A DNA stretch of 64,000 bases, taken from Promineifilum sp. (GTDB taxonomy: Bacteria > Chloroflexota > Anaerolineae > Promineifilales > Promineifilaceae). Under the pieces are notes generated by a model. It searched no databases, was not told where the DNA came from, and worked only from the letters and a program-made list of their open reading frames with translations. This document shows, in pieces, positions 1 to 9,334 of this stretch (position 1 is the stretch's first letter; each line of letters opens with the position of its first letter). The position numbers were made by a program, and so were the translations under genes. The stretch is taken from the NCBI GenBank assembly GCA_020634335.1, contig JACKBY010000001.1:248001-312000 (forward strand), written 5' to 3'.

Positions 1-2349
1 CTGGGTCGCCTTGTTGTCGTAGACGCGGCTGAGGTTGTTCTGCCAACTCAGGAAATCGGCCGTGACTGCCCCCGGCGATAGAGCCGGTGGGGCGATGGGC
101 ACAGTGCCACTGCTGTCGGCGTAGTCGTAGCTGCCACCGGGCACGGACGCGGCAATCTGCTGCATCAATATCTCGTTGGCCTGCGGCCCCAGGGCAATAC
201 TGTGGATGGCGCAGCCGTTGTCCACCACGCCGGCCTGCACGTCGGCCCAGGATTCGGGTTCGTTCTGATAGCCGTCGCTGAGCAGGATGAAGCTGCACAG
301 GTTGGCAGGGATGCCGTGGGCGTCGTGCTCGTCGGCCGCGGTGCGCATGCCGTCGCCAATCGAGGTCAGATTCAGCGGCACCTCGGCGGCGATGGCGTCC
401 TCGATGTCTTGCCGGTGGCCGCCCACGTTCAGCTGGGCCAGCGGTTCCCGCAGATCGGCGTCGGTATCGAAGGCCACGTAGCCGGCCTGGTCGTCGCCGG
501 CCAGTTCGTTGACGAACAGATTGGCCGCGTTGCGTGCCGCCTGAATCTTGTTGGCCGTCGTCATGCTGCCGGAGCGGTCGAGCACGATCATGACGTCCTG
601 CGTGCGCTTCACGTAGAGCACGGCGCTGTTCTCGGTGTCGCTCTGTGGCCCCAGGCTGACGATGAGGTCATAGAACTGGCCGTTCTGCGCGCCGTCGGTG
701 TTCTTGGGCGGGCGCACCAGCAGCCAGTAGTCGTCTTGCACGTAGGCGCTGTTGATGATCGTCGCCGGCAACAGCGGCCCGCCGCCGGCCAGGCGCAGTT
801 GGACAGTGAAATCGCTCGCCAACAGGCCGGCCACGCTGCTGCCGTCGGCTCCCTGAACCCGCAGCCGGACGATCATCTTGCGCGGGTTGTTGGCATTGCC
901 CACCATCTCGGCCGCGGCCGACGTGGGGCTTTTGATGATCAGCGTCGGGTCGACGCAGCCCCGGCCCACGTCGACTGTGCCCGACTGGTCGACGGCCGAG
1001 ACGATGCCCACGGCCCGATCCAGGTCGGCCGTGCGCACCGTTCGCGCCCAGTTGTTGCTCCAGCTCGTCCAGCGGTTTTGCAGCACGCCGCCGTCGACGG
1101 TCATAACACTGAAGCCGAAGTTTGTGCCGTTGCCGTCGAAACTGAAGGTAGTGTAGTCGCACTGCGAGGCCGGATTGAACTCCCAATAGCGCGACGAGCG
1201 CGGGTTCATCGACGTCGTGACGGTGCTGAAAGACGGGCCGGTCGTGATGACCGAATGACCGCTGAGGCCGCTGGTATTGTTGCGAATCTCGTTGTCCAGG
1301 TAGGTCAATCGCGGGTCGGCCGGACTGAAGCGATAGGCGTAGAGCGCCAGGGTATAATCGATGAAATCCTCACGGAAGCTGCTGCCCTGGGCGCTGATGA
1401 AGTCGCGCACGGCATTGACCTGACTGGCGTCGGTGTTCAGCTCGGTGTAGAAGTCGAGCAGGGCGTCCCAGCCCTGCACCGGGGCCACTTCCGCGCCGGT
1501 GCGATACTGATCCATCAGCCACGTCCACCACAGGACGCTGCGATAGTTAATGGTGCTCAGGTCGCTGGTGCGGTTGGCGTCGCTGCCCAAAATGCCGTTG
1601 ACTTCGGGGATGAACAAGTGGCCGGTGTCGGCGTCGAGCGTGGTATCGACCCGATCCTCGATGGTGCGGGCAATGCCTTCGCCGAAGAAGTCCTGCCAGC
1701 CGGTGGCCGTGTCGTAGTTATACTGCACCAGGTGCTGAATCTCGTGGAAGGCCAGCAGCCGCTTGTTCAGCACGTCGTTGTTGTCGATGTTCTCGTCGTC
1801 GATCTGGATGCTGCCCGTGGTCGGCGTGCCGCCCAGCCGCGGGTCCTCGGCGATGTAGATTTGCAGCGTCGTGGAGCTGCCGGGCAGGAAGTCGAGGCCG
1901 CGGTCGTGGTAGAAGCGCATGGCCGTCTCGGCCTCGGCCGCCATGGCCACGGCATTGACGTTGTCGCCGTTGCTGTCGTCGTTGTTCGACAGTTCGTGTT
2001 CGCAGCGGCCGGCGGTGTTCTCGGCCGCGGTGCATTGGGCCGTGTTAGTGGCGTTGGTCGTCTCGCGATAGTAGGTCTCGATGGAGTAGTTTGTGCCGCC
2101 GTGGCTAAAATTGCGCTGGTAGCACTGGTCGAAGATGACGTTCTTGCCGCGGATGTTTTGGGTTGTCGGCGTGGAACAGGCCGACGGAGAGCGGACGCTT
2201 TCGCCGCTGCCTTCGGGCACGCCGCCGTCAACGGCCGGTCCACCGGATGACGGGGGATTACCCTGGGCCATGGGAGCGGCGGCGGTCACAGCCGCGGCGG
2301 CCAGCACAAAGAGGCCCATCAGGAGGAACAAGAACTTGACACGAGGCAT
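1..2349 (-). CDS. Secreted HExxH metallopeptidase-like protein with von Willebrand A domain (3' end outside window)
   Basis: 783 codons are visible without a stop, so the C-terminus lies beyond base 1. The ATG at 2349 follows an AGGAG ribosome site. Residues 1-29 form a signal peptide ending in Ala-rich sequence. An HEIQH motif at residues 202-206 followed by GEG (Glu224) fits a gluzincin-type zinc site. A vWA MIDAS motif, DRSGSM, begins at Asp591, with the rest of the domain running to about residue 760. The protein is probably exported and binds a divalent cation through the vWA domain. Metallopeptidase activity is inferred from motifs only. The pairing of HExxH plus vWA recalls CLCA-type proteins, but no overall homology can be claimed by eye. 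Confidence 0.75.
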   Translation of the reverse strand, partial: MPRVKFLFLLMGLFVLAAAAVTAAAPMAQGNPPSSGGPAVDGGVPEGSGESVRSPSACSTPTTQNIRGKNVIFDQCYQRNFSHGGTNYSIETYYRETTNATNTAQCTAAENTAGRCEHELSNNDDSNGDNVNAVAMAAEAETAMRFYHDRGLDFLPGSSTTLQIYIAEDPRLGGTPTTGSIQIDDENIDNNDVLNKRLLAFHEIQHLVQYNYDTATGWQDFFGEGIARTIEDRVDTTLDADTGHLFIPEVNGILGSDANRTSDLSTINYRSVLWWTWLMDQYRTGAEVAPVQGWDALLDFYTELNTDASQVNAVRDFISAQGSSFREDFIDYTLALYAYRFSPADPRLTYLDNEIRNNTSGLSGHSVITTGPSFSTVTTSMNPRSSRYWEFNPASQCDYTTFSFDGNGTNFGFSVMTVDGGVLQNRWTSWSNNWARTVRTADLDRAVGIVSAVDQSGTVDVGRGCVDPTLIIKSPTSAAAEMVGNANNPRKMIVRLRVQGADGSSVAGLLASDFTVQLRLAGGGPLLPATIINSAYVQDDYWLLVRPPKNTDGAQNGQFYDLIVSLGPQSDTENSAVLYVKRTQDVMIVLDRSGSMTTANKIQAARNAANLFVNELAGDDQAGYVAFDTDADLREPLAQLNVGGHRQDIEDAIAAEVPLNLTSIGDGMRTAADEHDAHGIPANLCSFILLSDGYQNEPESWADVQAGVVDNGCAIHSIALGPQANEILMQQIAASVPGGSYDYADSSGTVPIAPPALSPGAVTADFLSWQNNLSRVYDNKATQ

Positions 2350-2520
2350 GGTGAATTCTCCTTACTGCATTACGGATATATTCGATTGCGGAGGATGTGG
2401 AACCCGATAAAGTGCCGCCTGAGCCGCGGCCGCCAGTTCCGGGCCGGATCGATAAGGTTGACCGGCCGGACACCTACAAATTGAACCGCCGCGAATGTCG
2501 GCGGATGTTGAGCACCTTAC

Positions 2521-2549
2521 AGTCTAATGGGCGTGGGGGGCGGTGTCAA
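2521..2549 (-). promoter_or_regulatory. Candidate sigma70-type promoter for the vWA protein gene
   Basis: Read on the minus strand, TTGACA (2549-2544) is followed by 17 bases and TAGACT (2526-2521). This implies a 5' leader of about 165 bases before the ATG at 2349. The leader contains a GC-rich inverted repeat but nothing I recognise. Confidence 0.45.
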
Positions 2550-2558
2550 TGAAGGGAA

Positions 2559-4028
2559 TTACTCAGAAAGGAGGGGAGGTACCTCCGCCCGCGCCGCCAG
2601 CCGCCTGGGCATCTGCCCAAAAATCAGCCCGTGAATGGGGTAGAGCAGATACCAGTAGAGCAGCCCTCCCAGCCCGCGCGGGGCGAAATAGGCTGTCTGG
2701 ATCAGTCTGGCCCGCTGCGTCCCTTGCGGCTCGACCTCGAATTGCAACCAGGCCCGGCCGGGCACTTTCATCTCCGCCCGCAAACGCAGCAGCCGGTTAA
2801 CCTCCACCGCCTCCACCCGCCAGAAGTCGAGCGCCTCGCCCACGCGCAACTCGTCGGGGTCGCGCCGGAAGCGGCGCATGCCCACGCCGCCAACCAGCCG
2901 GTCGAGGATGCCCCGCACCTGCCAGGCCCAGTCGAAGGCGGGCCAGCCCGCTTTGCCGCCCACGGCGAGGACGGCGCGAAAGACGGCCGCCGCCGGCGCG
3001 TTCACCGCCTGCTCGCGGCGCTCGATAAACATCCCCTGCTCCAGCTTGAAGAAGGCCGGGTTGCCGGCCTGGCTGCTGCTCAGCGCGTCGCTCCAGATCG
3101 ACTCCACGTCACCCTCGCGGATGCGCGCCAGCGCCCGGCGCACGGCCGTGCGGTAGTCCGCGGGCTCGATTTCGGGGAACAGCTCGCGGGCCGACGGATT
3201 GCGCACGACCACCTCGGAGCGCAACCCTTCGATGAGCGGCCGGGCGATGGTTGACGGAACAGGCGTCACCCAATGTACCCAGTAGGATGACAGGCGCGGC
3301 GTCAGTACGGGCACGTGGATGAGCCACCGCCGCAGCCGCCGCTCGGCGGCGTACTGATTCATCATGTCGGCGTAGGTCAGCACGTCGGCCCCGCCGATCT
3401 CGATAATGCGCCCCGCGCTCTCCGGAGTCTCCAGCGCGGCCAGTAAATAGGCCAGCAAGTCAGCGATACCAATGGGCTGGATGCGCGTCTTGGCCCACTT
3501 GGGCACGATCATCATCGGCAGCCGCTCGGTCAGGTCGCGCACCATCTCGAAGGAGATGCTGCCCGCGCCGACGATGACCGCCGCGCGGAACTCGGTCACC
3601 GGCACGCCCGCCTCGCGCAGGGCCGCGCCGGTGGCCTGGCGCGAACGCAGATGCTCCGACAGGTCTTCGTCCGTCTCATCGCCCAGACCGCTCAGATAGA
3701 TGATACGGCCGACGCCCGCCGTCCGCGCCGCCGCGCCGAAATTGCGCGCCGCCACGAGGTCGCGGTCGTGGAAATCACCGCTGCCGCCCATGCTGTGGAT
3801 TAGGTAATAGGCCGTCGCCACGTTCTCCAGCGCGGCGGGCAGCGTTTGCGGCTTCAGCACATCGCCGGTGCACACCTCGACCTGATCGACCCACGCGCGG
3901 CCGCCCAGCCGGGTGGGATCGCGCACCAGCAGGCGCACGGGATAGCCCGCCGCCAGCAGGCGCGGGACCAGCCGCGCGCCAATGTAGCCGGTCGCGCCGG
4001 TGACGAGGATGCGGTTCTGGTCACTCAT
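2559..4028 (-). CDS. NAD(P)-binding SDR-family protein with C-terminal DUF2867 domain
   Basis: 489 aa. The N-terminal half is an atypical short-chain dehydrogenase/NmrA-like Rossmann domain with the dinucleotide motif GATGYIG near residue 11 and the YYLIHSMGG region. The last ~150 residues match the DUF2867 type (FDWAWQVRGILDRL, DFWRVEAVE). Such fusions are commonly annotated as SDR oxidoreductases of unknown substrate. The start at 4028 is chosen because it overlaps the upstream gene's stop by 8 bases (translational coupling) and because the SDR fold begins right there. A longer open frame to 4214 has no domain content. Confidence 0.8.
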   Translation of the reverse strand: MSDQNRILVTGATGYIGARLVPRLLAAGYPVRLLVRDPTRLGGRAWVDQVEVCTGDVLKPQTLPAALENVATAYYLIHSMGGSGDFHDRDLVAARNFGAAARTAGVGRIIYLSGLGDETDEDLSEHLRSRQATGAALREAGVPVTEFRAAVIVGAGSISFEMVRDLTERLPMMIVPKWAKTRIQPIGIADLLAYLLAALETPESAGRIIEIGGADVLTYADMMNQYAAERRLRRWLIHVPVLTPRLSSYWVHWVTPVPSTIARPLIEGLRSEVVVRNPSARELFPEIEPADYRTAVRRALARIREGDVESIWSDALSSSQAGNPAFFKLEQGMFIERREQAVNAPAAAVFRAVLAVGGKAGWPAFDWAWQVRGILDRLVGGVGMRRFRRDPDELRVGEALDFWRVEAVEVNRLLRLRAEMKVPGRAWLQFEVEPQGTQRARLIQTAYFAPRGLGGLLYWYLLYPIHGLIFGQMPRRLAARAEVPPLLSE

Positions 4029-4668
4029 GGGACGTTCGGGGCCGCGCATCGGGGCCGGGCGTGATCGTAGTCGCCTGCAGTGGCCGGACGTAGCCCAACC
4101 ACAGAATGCCCGCCGCCGCCAGCCCGGCAGCGGGCAGACTGTACTGCCACGGTACATCCGCCACCCCCTCCGACAATCCCGCGAAAGCCACGGCCGCGCC
4201 CACGGCCAGACCACTGAGCAAGGCCACCGACACCGCCTGCAAGAAGCCGAAACTGCGCCACTTGAACGCCGCCGGGAGGGTCTCGTTGCGCCAGCGGAAG
4301 TAGGCTGCCAGCGACGGGTCGTCGGCGATGAGCCGCTCCTTGATCTGGTTCATGGCCCGCGCGCTCTCCAGCCACGCCTGCCGCAGCCGCACCAGTTGCA
4401 CAGTGGTGATCAGTCCCAGCACAGCTAGTAGGCTGAAGATGACGACGAACGTCAGATAGATATCTTTCAGCCCGTCCAGATCGGCCTCGAGCTGCGTCGA
4501 TAGCAAGGCGGCGATCAGCGTGGCAAAGGTGACGAAGAAGTATTGCCAGGCCCGCGCCCGGTCTTCGTTGGCCTGGAAGGCGGTCTGGGCGATGTAGCCG
4601 TACTCGGCGACGACGATGCTGCGGGCCAGCTCGTCGTCCGGTTCGGGTGAGCGCGACGGGATAAACAT
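4021..4668 (-). CDS. Four-helix membrane protein of unknown function
   Basis: 215 aa. Two hydrophobic hairpins are visible: residues ~45-60 and ~73-92, then ~145-165 and ~178-195. They are separated by a charged cytoplasmic-like stretch with an Arg/Gln-rich helix. No recognised catalytic motif is present. It is co-transcribed with the SDR-DUF2867 gene, whose ATG overlaps this stop. I do not recognise the family. A structural or partner role for the oxidoreductase is possible but unsupported. Confidence 0.7.
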   Translation of the reverse strand: MFIPSRSPEPDDELARSIVVAEYGYIAQTAFQANEDRARAWQYFFVTFATLIAALLSTQLEADLDGLKDIYLTFVVIFSLLAVLGLITTVQLVRLRQAWLESARAMNQIKERLIADDPSLAAYFRWRNETLPAAFKWRSFGFLQAVSVALLSGLAVGAAVAFAGLSEGVADVPWQYSLPAAGLAAAGILWLGYVRPLQATTITPGPDARPRTSHE

Positions 4669-4695
4669 GAATTTCCTCGGCCCAGTCTTACTGAT

Positions 4696-5130
4696 CTAGT
4701 GATGCGGATACGTTAGCACGCGCGTGGGGCGAATCTTCAGGATGATGCGCTCTTCCTTGGCGGCCCGTTCGGCAGGCGCGAAGTCGCCGTAGTAGCTTTC
4801 CGCCCCGGCATAGAGCTTGGCGTGAGCGTTGATGTTGGCGTTGCCCTCGTCGGGGACGATCATCTCGACAAATCCGCGCACGTCGACCCAGCGGTAAGGG
4901 TCGTTGGGGTCCATGGCCGTCAGGGCAACTTTGGGGTTCCGGCGCACGTTCTCGTCCTTGCGGCGGCCGGCGACTGTGTTCACCAACACGTGTTCGCCGT
5001 CCCACGAGCACCAGACGATGGTGTTCTCCGGCTGGCCGTCGTCGGCAATCGTGGTGAAGACGACATAGATGGGGCCGGTGAGCAGGTCGAGGTGAGACGG
5101 GGGAATGGTGGTTTCATCATGATTGGACAT
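4696..5130 (-). CDS. Pyridoxamine 5'-phosphate oxidase-fold (PPOX) flavin/F420-dependent protein
   Basis: 144 aa, the usual size of a single split-barrel PPOX subunit. The fold is seen in the pattern IYVVFTTIADDGQPENTIVW, then a central RRKDENVRRNPKVAL stretch typical of the F420/FMN-binding PPOX class, and a C-terminal KIRPTRVLTYP strand. Members bind FMN, F420 or haem-type cofactors as dimers and act as reductases. The substrate is unknown. AGGAG precedes the ATG at 5130. It is transcribed alone or with the membrane protein 27 bases downstream. Confidence 0.8.
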   Translation of the reverse strand: MSNHDETTIPPSHLDLLTGPIYVVFTTIADDGQPENTIVWCSWDGEHVLVNTVAGRRKDENVRRNPKVALTAMDPNDPYRWVDVRGFVEMIVPDEGNANINAHAKLYAGAESYYGDFAPAERAAKEERIILKIRPTRVLTYPHH

Positions 5131-5204
5131 ATGGTTACTCCTTGGAACAATTTTGATTTGTCTAGACTATAGCAACTCCACCACCAATTGTCAGATGGTG
5201 TAAC

Positions 5205-5264
5205 GCCGGATTCTTATCCGGCGGTCGAAAACGAGCGGGGCTGCGGAGCCGGTTAAGAAACCGG
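5205..5264. repeat. Dispersed double-palindrome repeat, copy A
   Basis: Two small palindromes sit 26 bases apart: GCCGGATTCTTATCCGGC (5205-5222) and CCGGTTAAGAAACCGG (5249-5264), the latter followed by TGCTAC. The same pair occurs in inverse orientation at 18669-18723, and a degraded version lies near 29723. The copy sits in the intergenic space between the PPOX gene and livG. Confidence 0.75.
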
Positions 5265-5374
5265 TGCTACGAGAGCGATCAATTGCTGAAAACCCTGGGG
5301 CCAGAAACAGCTTCCTTGCGCCTAAGGCCCACTTATGATACTTTTTGCGCCGACGTGATCCCGTTGACACGCCG

Positions 5375-6151
5375 ATGAGCCAATTAACACCCTTACTTAC
5401 CGTCGACCACGTTTCTCTCTCTTTTGGGGGCAACGCAGCCCTCTCTGAGGTTAGCTTCGACGTGCGCCCCGGAGAAATCCGCGCGATTATCGGCCCCAAC
5501 GGCGCGGGCAAGACCTCCATCCTCAACTGCATCAGCGGCTTCTACCGGCCACAACACGGCCGCATCTTGCTGCGCGGCACAACCGACCTGACCCAAACCA
5601 CCACTAACCAGATCGCCGGGCTGGGCCTGGCCCGCACGTTCCAGAACATCGCCCTCTACACCGGCCTCAGCACGCTCGACAACCTCATGGCCGCGCGCCA
5701 CATCCACATGAAGCAAAGCATGATGCAGAGCATGCTCTATTGGGGGCCGGCCCGCCGCGAAGAAGTGGCCCATCGCCAGGTCGTGGAGGATATCATCGAC
5801 TTCCTGGAGATCGCCCACATCCGCAAGGCCGTCGTTGGCGCGCTGCCCTATGGCCTGCGCAAGCGCGTCGAGCTGGGCCGCGCTTTGGCGATGGAACCGG
5901 AGCTGCTGCTGCTGGACGAACCGATGGCCGGCATGAACCTCGAAGAGAAAGAGGACATGGCCCGCTTCATTCTCGACATCTACGAGCGCCGCGGCGTCAC
6001 CATCGTGCTCATCGAGCACGACATGGGACTGGTCATGGACATCTCCGACCGCGTGGTGGTGCTCGACTTCGGCCGCAAGATCGCCGACGGCCCGCCCGAC
6101 GACATCAAGCGCAACCCGGCCGTCATTCAGGCCTATTTGGGAGAAGCGTGA
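5375..6151 (+). CDS. livG: Branched-chain-type ABC transporter ATP-binding protein (LivG type)
   Basis: 258 aa. Walker A GPNGAGKTS lies near residue 40, the LivG-type signature LPYGLRKRVELGRAL and Walker B LLLLDEPMAG follow, then an H-loop IEHDMG. It energises the two LivH/LivM permeases encoded downstream. The ATG at 5375 gives the normal N-terminus; an in-frame TTG at 5345 is possible. First gene of an eight-gene plus-strand run that also encodes two CoA ligases, so the substrate may be a carboxylic acid rather than an amino acid. Confidence 0.9.
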   Translation: MSQLTPLLTVDHVSLSFGGNAALSEVSFDVRPGEIRAIIGPNGAGKTSILNCISGFYRPQHGRILLRGTTDLTQTTTNQIAGLGLARTFQNIALYTGLSTLDNLMAARHIHMKQSMMQSMLYWGPARREEVAHRQVVEDIIDFLEIAHIRKAVVGALPYGLRKRVELGRALAMEPELLLLDEPMAGMNLEEKEDMARFILDIYERRGVTIVLIEHDMGLVMDISDRVVVLDFGRKIADGPPDDIKRNPAVIQAYLGEA

Positions 6152-6155
6152 AATC

Positions 6156-6219
6156 AATGACGAATGACGAATGACGAGTGACGAACCTGCTCCAAACTCA
6201 TCATTCGTCATTCGTCATT
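6156..6219. repeat. Perfect 19-bp inverted repeat of iterated GACGAAT units
   Basis: The arm at 6156-6174 is the exact reverse complement of 6201-6219, with a 26-base loop. Each arm is an iteration of the heptamer GACGAAT. It fills the spacer between livG and the CoA ligase gene and would form a strong hairpin in the transcript. Related GACGAGT iterations lie inside the coding region near 17838-17870. Confidence 0.85.
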
Positions 6220-6234
6220 TGTAACTCGATATCT

Positions 6235-8205
6235 ATGGAAGCATCCGCCCAAACTGTTCCGCAGTACTTCCTGCATCAGGTGCAGACCCAACCGCCCGGC
6301 AAAGTGGCCGCGCGGCAGAAGGAGTTCGGCATCTGGCGCGAATTCACCTGGGCCGACTCCTATGAGCAAGTGCGCGACTTCGCCATGGGCTTGCTGGCCC
6401 TGGGCGTGCAGCGCGACGACAAAATCTGCACTGTCGGCGATAATGACCGCCAATACCTGTGGGCCTACCTCGGCCTGCAAGCGGTCGGTGCGGCCCAGGT
6501 TGGCCTGTTCACCGACGCCACCCCGTCCGAAATGGCCTACGTCATCGACCACAGCGACGCCACCTTCGTGCTGGCCAAAGACCAGGAGCAGTGCGACAAG
6601 CTGCTGGAAATCCGCGCCGGCATCCCTAACGTCCGCAAGGTCATCTATTGGGACGACCGCGGCCTTTGGAACGTCGATGATCCCTGGCTGATGCCCTTCG
6701 AGGATGTGCAGGCGCTCGGCCGCGAGATTGTCGAGCGCGAGCCGGGCCGCTTCGAGACCGAAGTCGCCCTTGGCCAGGCCGACGACATCGCCATGCTGTG
6801 CTATACGTCCGGCACCACCGGCCTGCCCAAGGGCGTCATGCTCAGCCACGGCAACATCCTGAGCACTATCAAGCTCTACGACGACGTCGACCCGCGCCGC
6901 GACACCGACAACCACGTCAGCTTCCTGCCCCTGGGCTGGATCGCCGAGCCGATCCTGGGCTTCGCTGCCCACGTCTATGCCGGGGTCATTATCAATTTTC
7001 CCGAAGAACCGGAGACCGTGCGGCAGAACATCCGCGAGATCGCCCCGGACATGCTCTTCTACAACGCCCGGCTGTGGGATTCGCTGGTCGGCATGGTGCA
7101 GGTGCGCATGAACGATGCCACCTGGCTCAACCGCGCCCTCTACCGGCGCTTTCTGCCCGTCGGCTACCGCATGGCCGATGCCAAATTCAGCGGGCAAGCG
7201 GCCGGGCCGGGCTTGCGGGTGGCCTACGCCGTGGGCGACCGGCTGGTATTCGCTCCCCTGCGCGATCAACTCGGCCTGTCGCGCATACGCGCCGCCTACA
7301 CCGCCGGGTCGTCGCTCAGCCCCGACGCCATGCGCTTCTTCCATGCCCTGGGTGTCAATCTGAAGCAAATCTACGGCTCCACCGAGATGGCCGGCGGGGC
7401 CACCGTCCATCGCGACAACGACATCAAGTTCGCCAGCGTCGGCCCGCCCGCGCCGGGGGTCGAGCTGCGCATCGCCGCCGACGGCGAGATCCAGATCGCC
7501 GGGCCGATGGTGATGCGCGGCTACTACAAGGACCCGGCCAATACGGCTAAGGACATCATCGACGATGACGGCCGGCGCTGGTTCCGCTCCGGCGACGCCG
7601 GCTACATCGACGACGACGGCCATCTCATCTACCTTGACCGCGTCAAGGACATGCTAACCCTGGCCGGCGGCGAGCGTTTTTCGCCCCAATTCATCGAGGG
7701 GCGGCTCAAGTTCAGTCCCTACGTGCGCGACGTGATGGCCGTGGGCGGCGAAAACCGCGAATTCGTCACGGCGCTGGTCATCATCGACTTCGAGAACGTC
7801 GGCCAGTGGGCCGAGAAGCAGCGTATCCCCTACACGACCTTCGTCGATTTGTCGCAACGGCCACAGGTCTATGACCTGGTGCGCCAAACCGTGGAAGAAG
7901 TCAACGAATCATTACCGGCGGCGGCCCGCGTGCGCCGCTTCGTGCTGATGCACAAGGAGTTTGACGCCGACGAAGCCGAGATGACTCGCACCCGCAAGTT
8001 GAAGCGCAACGTCCTGTTCGAGCGCTATGAGCGCATCATTGACGGCATGTACGCCGGCGAGGACCTAATCCAGGTGCGCGCTCCCGTCCGCTATCAGGAC
8101 GGCGGCGAGGGGTTTATCGAGACGGCGATTCGCGTGATGCAACTGGATGAAGAGGGTAGTAAGACAGCGAAACAGTTAGCAACCACTGACCTACTGACCC
8201 ACTGA
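6235..8205 (+). CDS. Long-chain acyl-CoA synthetase-like AMP-forming ligase
   Basis: 656 aa. The ANL-superfamily P-loop YTSGTTGLPKGVMLSH is near residue 200. IYGSTEMAGG (A5), WFRSGDAGYIDDDGH (A7) and a C-terminal lysine region (TRTRKLKRN) follow, so both adenylation and thioesterification domains are complete. It activates a carboxylate to acyl-AMP then acyl-CoA in the cytoplasm, presumably acting on the imported solute (vectorial acylation). The last residues (TTDLLTH) are encoded by an intergenic-type repeat (CTACTGACCCACTGA), also found near 24190, so the C-terminal tail is probably repeat-derived. The start at 6235 skips a repeat-coded N-terminal extension. Confidence 0.88.
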   Translation: MEASAQTVPQYFLHQVQTQPPGKVAARQKEFGIWREFTWADSYEQVRDFAMGLLALGVQRDDKICTVGDNDRQYLWAYLGLQAVGAAQVGLFTDATPSEMAYVIDHSDATFVLAKDQEQCDKLLEIRAGIPNVRKVIYWDDRGLWNVDDPWLMPFEDVQALGREIVEREPGRFETEVALGQADDIAMLCYTSGTTGLPKGVMLSHGNILSTIKLYDDVDPRRDTDNHVSFLPLGWIAEPILGFAAHVYAGVIINFPEEPETVRQNIREIAPDMLFYNARLWDSLVGMVQVRMNDATWLNRALYRRFLPVGYRMADAKFSGQAAGPGLRVAYAVGDRLVFAPLRDQLGLSRIRAAYTAGSSLSPDAMRFFHALGVNLKQIYGSTEMAGGATVHRDNDIKFASVGPPAPGVELRIAADGEIQIAGPMVMRGYYKDPANTAKDIIDDDGRRWFRSGDAGYIDDDGHLIYLDRVKDMLTLAGGERFSPQFIEGRLKFSPYVRDVMAVGGENREFVTALVIIDFENVGQWAEKQRIPYTTFVDLSQRPQVYDLVRQTVEEVNESLPAAARVRRFVLMHKEFDADEAEMTRTRKLKRNVLFERYERIIDGMYAGEDLIQVRAPVRYQDGGEGFIETAIRVMQLDEEGSKTAKQLATTDLLTH

Positions 8206-8223
8206 CTACTGGACAACTAACAC

Positions 8224-9159
8224 ATGAACTGGCAACTCGTCCCCCAGCAATTCGCCACCGGCCTGCTCAACGGCGGCATCATCGCCATCATTGCCCTGGG
8301 CATCGTCCTCATCTACCGCTCGTCGGAGGTATTCAACTTCTCCCACGGCCAACTAGTCATGCTTGGCGCGTTCGTGACGTGGTGGTTTGCCGGGGGCGAG
8401 GAGACCGGCAACGAGCTGTTTAATCTGCCGCTCTGGGGGGCCATTCCCCTGGCCGTGCTGGCGATGGCCGGGCTGGGATTGCTGATCGAGCGGCTGGCGC
8501 TGCGGCCAATGACCGGCCAGCCGCTGCTGGCGATCGTGCTCATGACCCTGGGCCTGGCCCAATTTCTGGAAGGCTCGGCGGCCATCGTCTTCGGCATCCA
8601 GCCCAAGAACAACTTCCCCGCTCCCTTCTCGCCCAGCGACGTCATCACCATCCCATTTCCGGGGGCCTTCAACGACGCGATCATCATCAAGCAGGCGCTT
8701 CTGGCCACGGCCATTGTAGCCGTGGTGGCGGCCGTCATCTTCATGCTGTTCTTCCAATATACACGTATCGGCCTGGCCATGCGGGCTACGTCGGAAGACC
8801 ACGAGCTGGCCCGCGGCGTCGGCATCAACGTGCCGCGCGTCTTCGGCCTGTCGTGGGCCATCGCCGGGATCATCGCCACCATCGGCGGCGTCCTGTTGGC
8901 AACCGTGACCGGCGTCAACCTGAGTTTGGCGACGGTAGCCCTGGTCGCCTTTCCGGCCATCCTGCTGGGCGGGCTGGAGTCGTTTTCCGGGGCCATCGTC
9001 GGCGGGCTGCTCGTCGGCCTGGCCCAGGCACTGGTGCAGGCTTCTTCGGTACAGGTCGTGCGCGGCACGTCGGAGATCGCGCCCTACATCCTGTTGCTCA
9101 TCGTCCTGATCATCAGGCCCGAAGGGCTGTTCGGCGAGAAGCGTATCGAGAGAGTATGA
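8224..9159 (+). CDS. livH: Branched-chain-type ABC transporter permease (LivH type)
   Basis: 311 aa, about eight hydrophobic segments starting at residue 12. The typical LivH N-terminus is present (ALGIVLIYRSSEVFNFSHGQ), as is the cytoplasmic-loop signature RATSEDHELARGVGIN that contacts the ATPases. It forms the inner-membrane channel with the LivM-type protein encoded next. Full length for the family and uninterrupted. 18 bases separate it from the ligase stop. Confidence 0.92.
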   Translation: MNWQLVPQQFATGLLNGGIIAIIALGIVLIYRSSEVFNFSHGQLVMLGAFVTWWFAGGEETGNELFNLPLWGAIPLAVLAMAGLGLLIERLALRPMTGQPLLAIVLMTLGLAQFLEGSAAIVFGIQPKNNFPAPFSPSDVITIPFPGAFNDAIIIKQALLATAIVAVVAAVIFMLFFQYTRIGLAMRATSEDHELARGVGINVPRVFGLSWAIAGIIATIGGVLLATVTGVNLSLATVALVAFPAILLGGLESFSGAIVGGLLVGLAQALVQASSVQVVRGTSEIAPYILLLIVLIIRPEGLFGEKRIERV

Positions 9160-9334
9160 TGGGGAAGGTAATACACAGATTTTACCGATTTTCCGGATGG
9201 CGTCACGGTCGTTTCGAGGTTCTCTGGCCCCATCAATCGGCCGGGCGGGCGCTTGACCCGTCTGATGATCTGGCTAATCGGCCGAACCTGTGGATAATCC
9301 CTCCTCCGGCAGTTATAGAGGAAAGGAACCGTTC

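Noticed and set aside
202..2250. A 682-codon open frame on the plus strand, opposite the vWA gene.
   Set aside because: The minus strand encodes a signal peptide, HExxH and MIDAS motifs. The plus frame is His/Val/Gly-rich with no domain, a shadow caused by high third-position GC.
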